Assembly (NCBI GenBank): GCA_020638905.1
Contig: JACKHP010000028.1
Coordinates: forward strand, 1-54,855
Length of the DNA stretch: 54,855 bases
Direction of reading: 5' to 3'
Source: Planctomycetota bacterium
GTDB lineage: Bacteria; Planctomycetota; B15-G4
Positions 1 through 7,603 of the stretch are shown here, piece after piece. Position numbers and translations under genes: made by a program. Under the pieces are notes generated by a model that ran no database searches, was not told where the DNA came from, and was given only the letters and a program-made list of their open reading frames with translations. Position 1 is the stretch's first letter. The number at the start of each line of letters is the position of its first letter.

Positions 1-211
1 TCGAGCGGAAGCACCATTTACCGGTTTGCACCGGACTATCGGGGATTAGCAGTCCTTTCGAACTGTTGTCCCCGTCTCGAGGGCAGGTCATCCAAGCATT
101 ACTCACCCTTTCGCCACTCTACTCGTCCCCGAAAGGACTTTCGCGTTCGACTTGCATGCCTAATCCACGCCGCCAGCGTTCATTCTGAGCCAGGATCAAA
201 CCCTTCATGAT
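1..211 (-). rRNA. 16S ribosomal RNA, 5' end (partial)
   Basis: Read on the minus strand, positions 201 to 185 give the universal bacterial 16S 5' sequence GTTTGATCCTGGCTCAG. It is followed by AATGAACGCTGGCGGCGTGG and the ATTAGGCATGCAAGTCGAAC block. Aligning to E. coli numbering (GTTTGATC begins near base 11) puts the mature 5' end at about position 211. Only about 210 nt lie in the window; the rest of the gene continues past the left edge. The GTGGATTAGGCATGCAAGTC wording is one I associate with Planctomycetota, which is from memory. No 23S, 5S or tRNA gene can be seen in the window. Confidence 0.97.
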
Positions 212-229
212 GAAGTAGATTTGTCCTGA

Positions 230-293
230 GCACCGACGCGACAAAGGATAGGTCACATCGGTGCTTGGGTTGAGCCCCCGGCAAAATGCCGGG
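230..293 (-). repeat. inverted repeats in the 16S leader
   Basis: Two hairpins lie just upstream of the 16S gene. Positions 230-236 (GCACCGA) pair perfectly with 258-264 (TCGGTGC). Positions 277-282 (CCCGGC) pair with 288-293 (GCCGGG) around the loop AAAAT. Such stems in an rRNA leader are commonly processing sites or folding aids for the precursor. That role is inferred from position only. Confidence 0.5.
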
Positions 294-327
294 CGGCTCC
301 GCTCACTCAAGCAAGCTTGCTACCGGT

Positions 328-339
328 TTTTCAAAGATC
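328..339 (-). promoter_or_regulatory. candidate boxA antitermination element of the rRNA leader
   Basis: The minus strand reads GATCTTTGAAAA here, about 117 nt before the 16S 5' end. This is close to bacterial boxA elements (core CTTTGA/CTTTAA followed by an A-rich run), which bind NusB-NusE and prevent Rho termination of rRNA transcripts. A nusB gene lies at 50466-50963 in this same window. Short motif, so only moderate support. Confidence 0.45.
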
Positions 340-470
340 GCGTCGTACGCCAGGCGGACGCAGAGTGCAGCGGCCGCCAAGCCACTGCCTCCTGCCCCTC
401 CTGCTTGCCGTGGGCCCTCTCGGGTCCCCTCCGCAGGAGCTGGCTTTTTCACCTCAGGGGTGAGCGGGAA

Positions 471-498
471 AGAGTACCGATCCACGCCTGTGGAGCAA
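471..498 (-). promoter_or_regulatory. weak candidate rRNA promoter
   Basis: Minus-strand TTGCTC (498 to 493), 16 nt, TACTCT (476 to 471) is the best sigma70-like pair I can see upstream of boxA. It would give a leader of about 250 nt. Both hexamers match the consensus at only three positions, so this is a guess supported mainly by location. Confidence 0.22.
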
Positions 499-1165
499 GA
501 GGCTAGGTCCGAAAATCTTCGCGAATTCCTGACGCGGGCGAAAGCCTTCGAATTCGGGGCTGAAACGGCACTTTGGGCGGGTCGACAACTTCTCGCGGGG
601 CGAAAGCCCGGTCGGACGGGGCGCGCGCTGCCGCCCGCTCCCCCGCAGAAGTTCCCGTTCCCTGGCCGCAGCCTTCGCCCGGTGTCCGTCGCTCCACCAC
701 GGACATGCGTCTCTGCGTTGGCCTGGCGCCGATCCACGAGCCGCGGCGAGGCGATCCGCGGCGGTTCCCGGCCCGAGTGCCGCCATCGCCGCGCTCGCGG
801 CTGTCCCGGCCGTCTCCTCCTTGCCGGCGGCCTCCCGCCCGAGGACCGCGGTGCAGCCACGCGATGCCAGCCAGTCGGCTCACTCCGTCATGGCACACGA
901 GGCCCGGAGAACTCGCGCCGAACCTCGGCGGTCGGTGCGGCGTCGTCCGGACTCGGCCTGGGCCGAGGTGGGCCGATGCCAGCCGGGTCGCTCCCGGGTC
1001 CGCTCCACCGAGCGCCTTCCAGCATCTTGCAGCGCCTCGCTCGGCCCCGGAAGAGGGCTGTCGGGAGGCGTACGCCCCCACGCGTGCGCCGCGACACGGC
1101 CCGGGCCGTCGACGAGCCTCGGCCGGCGGACGACCGCGCCTCGTGCGACCCTCGCGCTCAGCGCC

Positions 1166-2308
1166 TCAGGGGATCGTCACGGCCGTGCCGCGCGGAACCA
1201 GCTCGAAGAGTTCTTCGACCTCTTCGTTGCGCATGCGCACGCATCCCATCGACTCGTCGAAACCCACGGTCTCGGGGTTCGCGGTCCCGTGGATGCCGTA
1301 GCCCGTGACGCCGGGCGAGTTCTCGAAGCCCATCCAGCGCGTGCCGAGGATGTTCGCAGGGTCGCCGAACGGGATGGCGCGGCCCGCGCGGTACCACGTC
1401 GGCTCCTTCTGCTTGACCTGGACGACGAACTCGCCCTGCGGCGTGCGGTTCTCTTTGCCCAGGCCCACGCGGTAGGCCACGAGCACCACGTCTCCGAGAT
1501 ACGCCACGAGGCCGTGCTCGCGTCGATCGATCTCGAGTCGCAGCGGGTTGCGCGGGACGAGGATCGTCTGGCCCACGTCGAGCCGTTCGCTCGACATGCC
1601 GTTCAACAGTTGCACCAGGCCGACCTCGGGACTGGCGCCGAACTCGCCGGGGAACGTCTTCGTGCACAGCGTCCACAGGTTGTCGTTGGGACGCACCGTG
1701 TACTGCGCCACGTCGATGAGCGGCACGATCGACGACGGCTGACGGTTGAGCTCGCGCAGCAACTGGCTCACTGCGTCGTACTCGGCTCCCCTGACCGCGC
1801 CCTGGGACAGCGCGAAGGTGACCAACCGTCGGCGCTCGACGGCATCGGAGGTGAGCGACGCGAGTTGCAGCGCGCAGCGTCCCTTCTCCCAGGCCGACTC
1901 GGCCTTCGCCATCGCCTCGCGCACGAGCCCCTCGGCTCCCCGCACCTCACCGCGTTCGACCCGCCGCTGCGCCTCCGCCAGCGCGCCGTCCACAGCAGTC
2001 CGGCCGTCGCCGGCGGTCGCCTGCGCACTCTCGCGACCCTTCAGCGCCGGCTGCGGACGGTTCGAATCGGCCGGCGGAACCACGACCGACGGCGAGCCCG
2101 CGCGGGCGCGGGGCTCCGGCGTGCCCGACGGGCGGTCCTCGACCTCACGTCGTGCCTGGGCCGGCGCCACGTCGACCACCACCGGGCCGCGCGTCGTGCG
2201 CGTCCCCGCAGCCTGCACGTCGGGCTCGCCCGCGAAGAACTCGTCGCCGCGCACGAACCACGCGACACCCAGGAGGATCACCACGAACGCCGCCAGCCAT
2301 CGCCACAT
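1166..2308 (-). CDS. LysM and L,D-transpeptidase (YkuD) protein
   Basis: A 380-residue envelope protein predicted to cross-link or modify peptidoglycan by L,D-transpeptidation. Residues 1-19 form an N-terminal membrane anchor or signal. Residues 40-100 are Pro/Arg-rich. Residues 105-195 are helical. A LysM domain (YTVRPNDNLW to ILVP, about 202-252) would bind glycan. A YkuD catalytic domain fills 258-379, with the conserved His in IHGTAN (H340) and the catalytic Cys in the SMGCVR motif (C356, R358). All expected catalytic residues are present. It is the last minus-strand gene before the rRNA gene and has its own strong promoter 365 bp upstream. Peptidoglycan-active enzymes are meaningful here because planctomycetes were once thought to lack a wall. 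Confidence 0.93.
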   Translation of the reverse strand: MWRWLAAFVVILLGVAWFVRGDEFFAGEPDVQAAGTRTTRGPVVVDVAPAQARREVEDRPSGTPEPRARAGSPSVVVPPADSNRPQPALKGRESAQATAGDGRTAVDGALAEAQRRVERGEVRGAEGLVREAMAKAESAWEKGRCALQLASLTSDAVERRRLVTFALSQGAVRGAEYDAVSQLLRELNRQPSSIVPLIDVAQYTVRPNDNLWTLCTKTFPGEFGASPEVGLVQLLNGMSSERLDVGQTILVPRNPLRLEIDRREHGLVAYLGDVVLVAYRVGLGKENRTPQGEFVVQVKQKEPTWYRAGRAIPFGDPANILGTRWMGFENSPGVTGYGIHGTANPETVGFDESMGCVRMRNEEVEELFELVPRGTAVTIP

Positions 2309-2672
2309 GTTGCCGTCCCCGGAAGGAACCAGTTGCCGCCGTCCCGATCGTAGGACCTGGGCGCGCCCGTTCCAGCCTCACGTCGGAACGATTGCGCGAC
2401 AGCGCCGCGACCTGCAGCGACGGGACGACTCGCTCGCGCTGCCGCGACGAAGCGCGACGCGAGGGGTGCGCGACGTCGGAGAGCAAGGACCGGCCGGCCC
2501 CAGGGCCCGAGTTCCTGAGACCTGGGATCCTTGCCAGGTGGGAACACGTCACAGGCCTCAGGCGTCCCGCATCGTGGGCGGGCAGGTCATCGGCTGGTGG
2601 ACGGCAGTTCCCGGCTCGAGGGAAAAGGCTCAGGATTCGTGGAGGCCGCTGGGACCGACGCGGTTCGCGCCG
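2309..2672 (-). other. long 5' leader of the L,D-transpeptidase gene
   Basis: About 360 nt between the promoter at 2673-2700 and the start codon at 2308. No conserved gene is visible on either strand. A small inverted repeat (ACCTGG at 2520-2525, CCAGGT at 2534-2539) is the only structure that stands out. The length is unusual for a simple leader in this compact window. Confidence 0.4.
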
Positions 2673-2700
2673 ACTATACCGCGGTCCGGCGGCCGGTCAA
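2673..2700 (-). promoter_or_regulatory. sigma70-like promoter upstream of the L,D-transpeptidase gene
   Basis: Minus-strand TTGACC (2700 to 2695), 16-nt spacer, TATAGT (2678 to 2673). Each hexamer matches the sigma70 consensus at five of six positions, the best promoter in the window. Transcription would start near 2666. Confidence 0.65.
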
Positions 2701-2701
2701 T

Positions 2702-2736
2702 CGCACCGGAAGCGATGCCACGGACGCCCCGGTGCG
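2702..2736 (-). terminator. terminator-like hairpin after pheT
   Basis: CGCACCGG (2702-2709) and CCGGTGCG (2729-2736) form a perfect 8-bp stem with a 19-nt loop, about 50 nt past the pheT stop. There is no U-tract, and the stem abuts the -35 box of the next promoter. It may be a weak or Rho-assisted terminator, or simply an mRNA end-protecting structure. Confidence 0.4.
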
Positions 2737-2784
2737 AAGTGCGCGGACACGCGCGACGGACCTGCCTGCCGCACGTCGGAGCTG

Positions 2785-5178
2785 CTAGCGCAGGCGCGCA
2801 CCGAGTTTCTCGACCTCGGACACGATGCGCTCGCGCGCCTTGACGACCTCCTTGTCGGTGAGCGTGCGATCGGACGCCTGGAACACGAGGTGGAACGCGA
2901 TCGAACGCTCATCGTCGGAGAGTGGCGCTCCCCGGTAGACGTCGAAGGACGCCACGCGGCGCAGCGTGCGCGGACCCGCGGCCCGGATCGCCTTCTCGAT
3001 CTCCTGGACTCCGAGGCGGTAGTCGGCCACGAACGCCAGGTCGATGCTGGCCTCGGGGAAGCGCGACACCGGAACGTACGGCGAGCGGGTGCCCTCGCTC
3101 ACCGCCAGCGCGCGCACGTCGAGCACGAGCAGCCCGGCCGAGCCTTCGACATCGAAGCGCTGCAGCACGTCGGGCGCCACGGCCCCGAAGCGCGCCACCA
3201 CGCGGTCGCCGACGAGGGCCCGTGCACTGCGCCGTGCGTGCATCCACGGCATCGAGGCGTCGGGTTCGTCGACCTCGACCCGCGCTCCGCCGATCGAGAG
3301 CGCCTCGAGGCACAGATCGAGCACGCCGCGCAGACGACGCACCAGGTCGCGCGCGTCGAGCGCCGAGGTGGACGCCAGCAGCGCGCACACTTCGCGCGAC
3401 TCGTGCACCGTCGCGTCGGTCATCAGACGATAGCCACGTCCCACCTCGAAGCTGCGCACCTCGTCGGCGTACCGCAGCCAGGCTTCGAGCTTCCCCAGGA
3501 GCTCCGGCACCACCGACGGACGCAGATGCGAAGCGTCCTGCTGGAGGGCGTTCGCCAGCCGCGGAAGGCTCGCGCCGGCCGCACCGCCCACGAGCGACAG
3601 GGTGCGGTCGCGGATGGTCGAGTAGGCCAGGATCTCGGTGAACGCCCCACGCCCGGCCAGGGCGTCGCGCAGCGTCTCCTCGACCTGCATGAGCGGATCA
3701 CGCTGCGCCAGCAGGAGCGGTCCACGCGGCGCCTCGGACGGCACCCGGTCGTAGCCCAGCACGCGCCCCACCTCCTCGATCAGGTCTTCCGGCAGGGACA
3801 CGTCGCGCGTCGCACGCCAGCTCGGCACTCCCACGTCCCAGGTCCCCTCGCCGCTGGAACGGGGCTCGAAGCCGAGCACCTCCAGGCTGCGCTCGACCTC
3901 CCCGCCGGCGACCGGGTATCCGAGCAGCCGACTCACGTGCTCGCGCCGCAGCGGGATGCGCACGTCGGGCTGGCTCGGGCGTCCATCGATCCGATACGTG
4001 GCGTGCACGGTCGCCTCCGGCCGGATCTGCCGCAGCAGGGCGGCATACCGTCGCACGGCGACCTCGACGAGCGCCGGGTCGAGCGCCTTCTCGAAGCGCG
4101 CCAGGGCCTCGGTGCGCAGCCCGAGCCGGCTCGACGTGCGTCGCACGTCACGGCAGTCGAAGCTGGCCGACTCGAGGAACACACGCCGCGTCCCGTCTCC
4201 CACCTCGGCATCGGCACCGCCCATGATGCCGGCGATCGCCAGCACGCCCTCGCCGTCGGCGATCATCAGGTCGTCGGGGACGAGGATGCGCTCCTCGCCG
4301 TCGAGCGTCACGAGCCGCTCGCCTTCCTCGGCCCGACGCACGACGATGCGATCGCCCCGGATGCGGTCGCGGTCGAAGGGATGCGTGGGCTGTCCCGTGT
4401 CGAGCATCACGTAGTTGCTCAGGTCGACCAGCAGGTTGATCGGCCGCATGCCGGTCGCGACGAGCCGGAAGCGCAGCCAGTCGGGCGAGCGCGTCGGCAC
4501 GTCGTCGACGCACAGTCCCGCGTAGAGCGCGCAACCGTCCGACGCCGGACGTTCGATGCGTGGCCCGAAGTCGCCCGCGCGCAGCGTCGCGTCGAGGTCG
4601 AGCGGCCGCAGCTCACGCCCGAAGATGGCCGCCAGTTCGCGCGCGAACCCGTGGTGCCCCCACAGGTCGGGACGGTGGGTGATGCTCTTGTTGTCGATCT
4701 CGAAGACGACGTCGGTCAGCCCCGGCACCGCCCCGATGGGCGTGCCGACGGGCAGCGCCGGATCGAGCACCAGGATGCCGTCGTGCTCCGGCCCCAGACC
4801 GATCTCGTCCTCGGCACAGATCATCCCGTGGCTCTCGGTGCCGCGGATCTTGGCCTTCTTGAGCTTGAGGCCGTTGGGCAGCGCGGTCCCCACCGGGGCG
4901 TAGACGATCTTCTGCCCCGCCGCGACGTTCGGCGCTCCGCACACGACCTGCACCGGCTCGTCGGCGCCGAACGCGACCGTGTTGAGCGTCAGGCGGTCGG
5001 CGTCCGGGTGGCGTCCACTCTGGAGCACCTCGCCCACCACGACCCCGGGCAGCTGCGCCGCCTGGTCGACGAAGCCCTCGATGAGGGCCGAGCGCATCGT
5101 GAGCTCGTGCGCGATCGTGGCCACGTCGAGTCCGGTCAGGTCGACGTGGTCGCTCAGCCAGTTCAGGGAGAGGTGCAT
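2785..5178 (-). CDS. pheT: phenylalanine--tRNA ligase beta subunit
   Basis: 797 residues, normal length for the bacterial beta chain, which with PheS forms the alpha2-beta2 enzyme that charges tRNA-Phe. Visible order: N-terminal helix-strand region (MHLSLNWL), tRNA-binding EMAP/OB-fold domain at about 40-150 (HPDADRL, CGAPNV, KAKIRG, SHGMICAEDEIG), B3/B4 editing domain (DNKSITHRPDLWGH, DLSNYVMLDTGQPTH), B5 domain, catalytic-like core (EEVGRVLGYDRVP), and C-terminal anticodon-binding FDX-ACB domain (YRGAPL, RTLTDKEV). ATG start, 40 bp after pheS. It is the last gene of the thrS-infC-rpmI-rplT-pheS-pheT translation block. Confidence 0.97.
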   Translation of the reverse strand: MHLSLNWLSDHVDLTGLDVATIAHELTMRSALIEGFVDQAAQLPGVVVGEVLQSGRHPDADRLTLNTVAFGADEPVQVVCGAPNVAAGQKIVYAPVGTALPNGLKLKKAKIRGTESHGMICAEDEIGLGPEHDGILVLDPALPVGTPIGAVPGLTDVVFEIDNKSITHRPDLWGHHGFARELAAIFGRELRPLDLDATLRAGDFGPRIERPASDGCALYAGLCVDDVPTRSPDWLRFRLVATGMRPINLLVDLSNYVMLDTGQPTHPFDRDRIRGDRIVVRRAEEGERLVTLDGEERILVPDDLMIADGEGVLAIAGIMGGADAEVGDGTRRVFLESASFDCRDVRRTSSRLGLRTEALARFEKALDPALVEVAVRRYAALLRQIRPEATVHATYRIDGRPSQPDVRIPLRREHVSRLLGYPVAGGEVERSLEVLGFEPRSSGEGTWDVGVPSWRATRDVSLPEDLIEEVGRVLGYDRVPSEAPRGPLLLAQRDPLMQVEETLRDALAGRGAFTEILAYSTIRDRTLSLVGGAAGASLPRLANALQQDASHLRPSVVPELLGKLEAWLRYADEVRSFEVGRGYRLMTDATVHESREVCALLASTSALDARDLVRRLRGVLDLCLEALSIGGARVEVDEPDASMPWMHARRSARALVGDRVVARFGAVAPDVLQRFDVEGSAGLLVLDVRALAVSEGTRSPYVPVSRFPEASIDLAFVADYRLGVQEIEKAIRAAGPRTLRRVASFDVYRGAPLSDDERSIAFHLVFQASDRTLTDKEVVKARERIVSEVEKLGARLR

Positions 5179-5218
5179 CGGGTGTCCTCGGCGTCCGGAC
5201 GGCGCGCCGGACAGGCGC

Positions 5219-6217
5219 TCAGAACTGCTGCAGGAAGCGCGGGTCGCCGCTCATCATCCAGCGCACGTCCTCGATGCCGTAACGCATCATGGCCAGGCGC
5301 TCGAGACCCATGCCGAAGGCGAAACCCGAGACCCGCGTCGGATCCATCCCGCCGCCCTTCAGGACCTCGGGGTGGACCATGCCGCAGCCCAGCATCTCGA
5401 GCCACGTGTCGTCGGAGCCCGCCCGCCGCATGTCGAGTTCGAACCCCGGCTCGACGAACGGGAAGTAGTGCGGGCGCAGGCGCACCTCGACCGTCCCACC
5501 GAACAGGCGGCTCAGGACGAGCGTGAGCACGCCCTTGAGGTCGGCCACGGAGACCCCCTCGTCGATCATCAGGCCCTCGACCTGATGGAAGGTGTGCTCG
5601 TGGGTGGCGTCCTGTTGCTCGTTGCGGAAGACCCGTCCGGGCGCGATGACGCGCAGCGGGACCTTGCCGTTCGCACGCATCATGGCCCGCAGCTGCACGG
5701 GCGAGGTGTGCGTGCGCATGACCTGGCCCGACTCGAGCCACATCGTGTCCTGCATGTCGCGCGCCGGGTGGTGCGACGGGATGTTCAGCAAATCGAAGTT
5801 GAAGCGCTCGGTCTCGACCTCGGGACCGTCGACGACGCTGAAGCCGAGGCCCATGAAGATGGCCTCGATTTCGCGCCGGACCCGGGTGATGGGATGCAGG
5901 TGTCCGCCGCCGACGGCGATCGAGGGCTCGCTCGGGTCGAAGCGCGTGTCGGCCGTCTCGGCCGCGTGCCGCGCCGAGAGGAACGCCTCGCGCTTGCTGC
6001 CCAGCGCGGCCTCGAGCGTGGCGCGCGCCTCGTTGACCGCCTGACCGAACGCCGAGCGCTCCTCGGCGGGCAGGTCCTTGATGCCGCGCATCATGCCGAG
6101 CAGTTCGCCCTTGCGGGCGAGATCGGTGCGCTCGATGGCTTCGAGCGCCTCCTCGGAGCCGGCCGCGTCGATGCGCTCCAGGACCTCGCGCGTCAGCGTC
6201 TGCAGGCGCTGCTTCAT
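5219..6217 (-). CDS. pheS: phenylalanine--tRNA ligase alpha subunit
   Basis: 332 residues with the class II catalytic core of PheRS alpha. An N-terminal coiled-coil arm covers about 1-90 (LTREVLERIDAA and following). The catalytic domain starts at about 105, with HPITRVRREIEAIFMGLGF, the motif 2 region (TSPVQLRAMM, GRVFRNEQQDATHEHTFHQ) and motif 3 (FAFGMGLERLAMMRYG). I chose the ATG at 6217, preceded by GGAG; the frame stays open to a TTG at 6244, which would add nine residues. It lies directly upstream of pheT and downstream of rplT, the classic arrangement. Confidence 0.96.
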   Translation of the reverse strand: MKQRLQTLTREVLERIDAAGSEEALEAIERTDLARKGELLGMMRGIKDLPAEERSAFGQAVNEARATLEAALGSKREAFLSARHAAETADTRFDPSEPSIAVGGGHLHPITRVRREIEAIFMGLGFSVVDGPEVETERFNFDLLNIPSHHPARDMQDTMWLESGQVMRTHTSPVQLRAMMRANGKVPLRVIAPGRVFRNEQQDATHEHTFHQVEGLMIDEGVSVADLKGVLTLVLSRLFGGTVEVRLRPHYFPFVEPGFELDMRRAGSDDTWLEMLGCGMVHPEVLKGGGMDPTRVSGFAFGMGLERLAMMRYGIEDVRWMMSGDPRFLQQF

Positions 6218-6299
6218 GCCCGGTCCGGCTCCCACGTCACCCAAGGTCGGCTCGCCCCGGGCGCGCGCAGCGCGCCGACGCCCGGGTCGCGGTCCACCG

Positions 6300-6650
6300 T
6301 CAGGCGGCGGCCACGGAACGCACGAGGGCGGAGAAGGTCTCCGGCTCGCGCGCCGCCATCTCGGACAGCACCTTGCGGTCGAGCTCGATGCCCGCCTTCT
6401 TGAGCTGGTTCATGAACACGCTGTACGTGGTGCCCTCGGCGCGCACGGCGGCGTTGATGCGGATGATCCACAGCTTGCGCAGGTCGCGCCGCTTGAGGCG
6501 GCGGTGGGCGTAGGCGTAGGCGCCGGCGCGCAGCGTCGTGGGCTTCGCGCTGCGCAGGTTCTTGCTGCGCTGACCGCGGTAGCCCTTCGCGCGCTTGAGG
6601 ACCTTCTTGACGCGCTTGTGGTGCGCGACGTTCGAACGGACACGAACCAT
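6300..6650 (-). CDS. rplT: 50S ribosomal protein L20
   Basis: 116 residues, typical length. MVRVRSNVAHHKRVKKVLKR is followed by AKGYRG, then the RAGAYAYAHRRLKRRDLRKL core and LWIIRINAA, all highly conserved in L20. The protein binds 23S rRNA early in large-subunit assembly. In Proteobacteria and Firmicutes it represses the infC-rpmI-rplT mRNA by binding rRNA-like structures, which may or may not apply here. It follows rpmI by 57 bp and precedes pheS. Confidence 0.97.
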   Translation of the reverse strand: MVRVRSNVAHHKRVKKVLKRAKGYRGQRSKNLRSAKPTTLRAGAYAYAHRRLKRRDLRKLWIIRINAAVRAEGTTYSVFMNQLKKAGIELDRKVLSEMAAREPETFSALVRSVAAA

Positions 6651-6707
6651 GGTTCTGCTCCTCGAGCCGAGCGGCGTGCACCGCCGTCGGACTCGTCGTG
6701 CGGGGGG

Positions 6708-6908
6708 TCAGCGACCCGGGGCGATGAGCTGCTTGTAGGTCTTGGCCAGCTTGCCGATCACGAGGTCACTGCCCCGCAGACGGCGCTTCGCCTCACCGCT
6801 CATGCCGGCCTTGTAGTGGCGGGCACCGGGCTTGCGGCGCTTCACCTTGCCGGTCTTGGTGATCTTCATGCGCTTGGAGATGGACTTCTTGGTCTTGAGC
6901 TTGGGCAT
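6708..6908 (-). CDS. rpmI: 50S ribosomal protein L35
   Basis: 66 residues beginning MPKLKTKKSISKRMKITKTG, the canonical L35 N-terminus, with the KRRKPGARHYKAG block and Lys/Arg-rich remainder. The frame is open 13 codons further upstream, but the family always begins at MPKLK, so the ATG at 6908 is used. It sits between infC and rplT as in most bacteria. Confidence 0.96.
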   Translation of the reverse strand: MPKLKTKKSISKRMKITKTGKVKRRKPGARHYKAGMSGEAKRRLRGSDLVIGKLAKTYKQLIAPGR

Positions 6909-6955
6909 GTCTCTCGGGCTCCTCGAGCGATCGCGCGCGGTGCGCACGGGGCTCG

Positions 6956-7516
6956 TCAGGACGGCTGCTGCTGCTGGGTCTTGCTGGGAGTGGGCTGGGG
7001 CACGGCGTTCTTGGGCTGCAGGATCATCACCAGACGATTGCCTTCCATGCGCGGCTCGCGTTCGACCTTCGCGACGTCGGCGAGGTCATCGCGGAACTTC
7101 AGCATGACCTGCAGGCCGCGGTCGCGGAAGCCGTGCTCGCGACCCCGGAACAGCATGTTCACCTGCAGCTTGTCACCATGGATCAGGAACTCGCGCGCCT
7201 TGCGCATCTTCGTCTCGAGGTCGTGCGTGTCGATCTTCGGGCGGACCCGGACCTCCTTGATCACGACCTGGTGCTGCTTCCTCTTGGCTTGGTGCTCCTT
7301 CTTCTTGGCGAGGTACTTCTGCTTGCCGAAGTCGAGCAGCTTGCAGACCGGGGGGCGAGCCTCGGGCGCCACCTCGACGAGATCGAGGCCCTTCTCGCGG
7401 GCCATCTCGAGGGCGAGGTGCGTGTCGATCACGCCGAGCTGATTGCCGCTGTCGTCGATGAGACGGACCTGTCGGATCCTGATCTCGTCGTTGATGCGTA
7501 CCTTGGTCTGAGCCGT
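6956..7516 (-). CDS. infC: translation initiation factor IF-3 with a non-canonical start codon
   Basis: IF-3 binds the 30S subunit, prevents premature 50S joining and proofreads the start codon. The conserved N-domain (RINDEIRIRQVRLIDDSG, then IDTHLALEMAREKGLDLVEV, PPVCKLLDFGK) and C-domain (VRPKIDTHDLETKMRKAREF, RGREHGFRDRG) are complete. The only standard start codon in frame is an internal GTG at 7432, which would delete the conserved RINDEIR segment. Between the upstream in-frame stop (about 7566-7564) and RINDEIR there is no ATG, GTG or TTG. A strong GGAGG at 7528-7524 points to ACG at 7516 (7-nt spacing, giving 186 residues) or GTT at 7519. Rare starts are known for infC (AUU in E. coli), where they underlie IF-3 autoregulation. 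The gene is certain; the exact start is not. Confidence 0.93.
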   Translation of the reverse strand, partial: TAQTKVRINDEIRIRQVRLIDDSGNQLGVIDTHLALEMAREKGLDLVEVAPEARPPVCKLLDFGKQKYLAKKKEHQAKRKQHQVVIKEVRVRPKIDTHDLETKMRKAREFLIHGDKLQVNMLFRGREHGFRDRGLQVMLKFRDDLADVAKVEREPRMEGNRLVMILQPKNAVPQPTPSKTQQQQPS

Positions 7517-7550
7517 AACCCGTCCTCCGATGTGATGCTGGAAACTCGAC

Positions 7551-7580
7551 AGCCCCCGCCGTCACGTGCCGCCGGGGGCT
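7551..7580 (-). terminator. 30-nt near-perfect palindrome between thrS and infC
   Basis: The ends AGCCCCCG (7551-7558) and CGGGGGCT (7573-7580) pair perfectly. With three interrupting mismatches the stem continues through CG and CAC to the centre at 7565/7566. It lies about 24 nt after the thrS stop and about 34 nt before the infC start, so it could be a terminator without a clear U-tract, an attenuator, or part of the infC leader. Confidence 0.5.
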
Positions 7581-7603
7581 GGGATGTCGCCGCCGACCCC
7601 GGG

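Larger units (their letters stand above)
212..1165. other. gene-free region upstream of 16S rRNA
   Basis: About 950 bp with no credible gene. Open frames are long on both strands, but they are Arg/Pro/Ala-rich, overlap each other in all frames, and show no family motif, as expected from very high GC. The part nearest 16S (212 to about 500) has the leader features listed separately and lower GC. In the rest (about 500-1165) I see nothing interpretable. Confidence 0.6.

Noticed and set aside
286..1308. Overlapping open frames of 110-340 codons on both strands upstream of 16S
   Set aside because: No motif, extreme Arg/Pro/Ser/Ala content, and frames open in several registers at once, which indicates GC-driven absence of stops.
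2055..2075. tRNA T-arm-like GGTTCGAATC
   Set aside because: It lies inside the L,D-transpeptidase coding sequence, and no acceptor stem or anticodon arm can be built around it.
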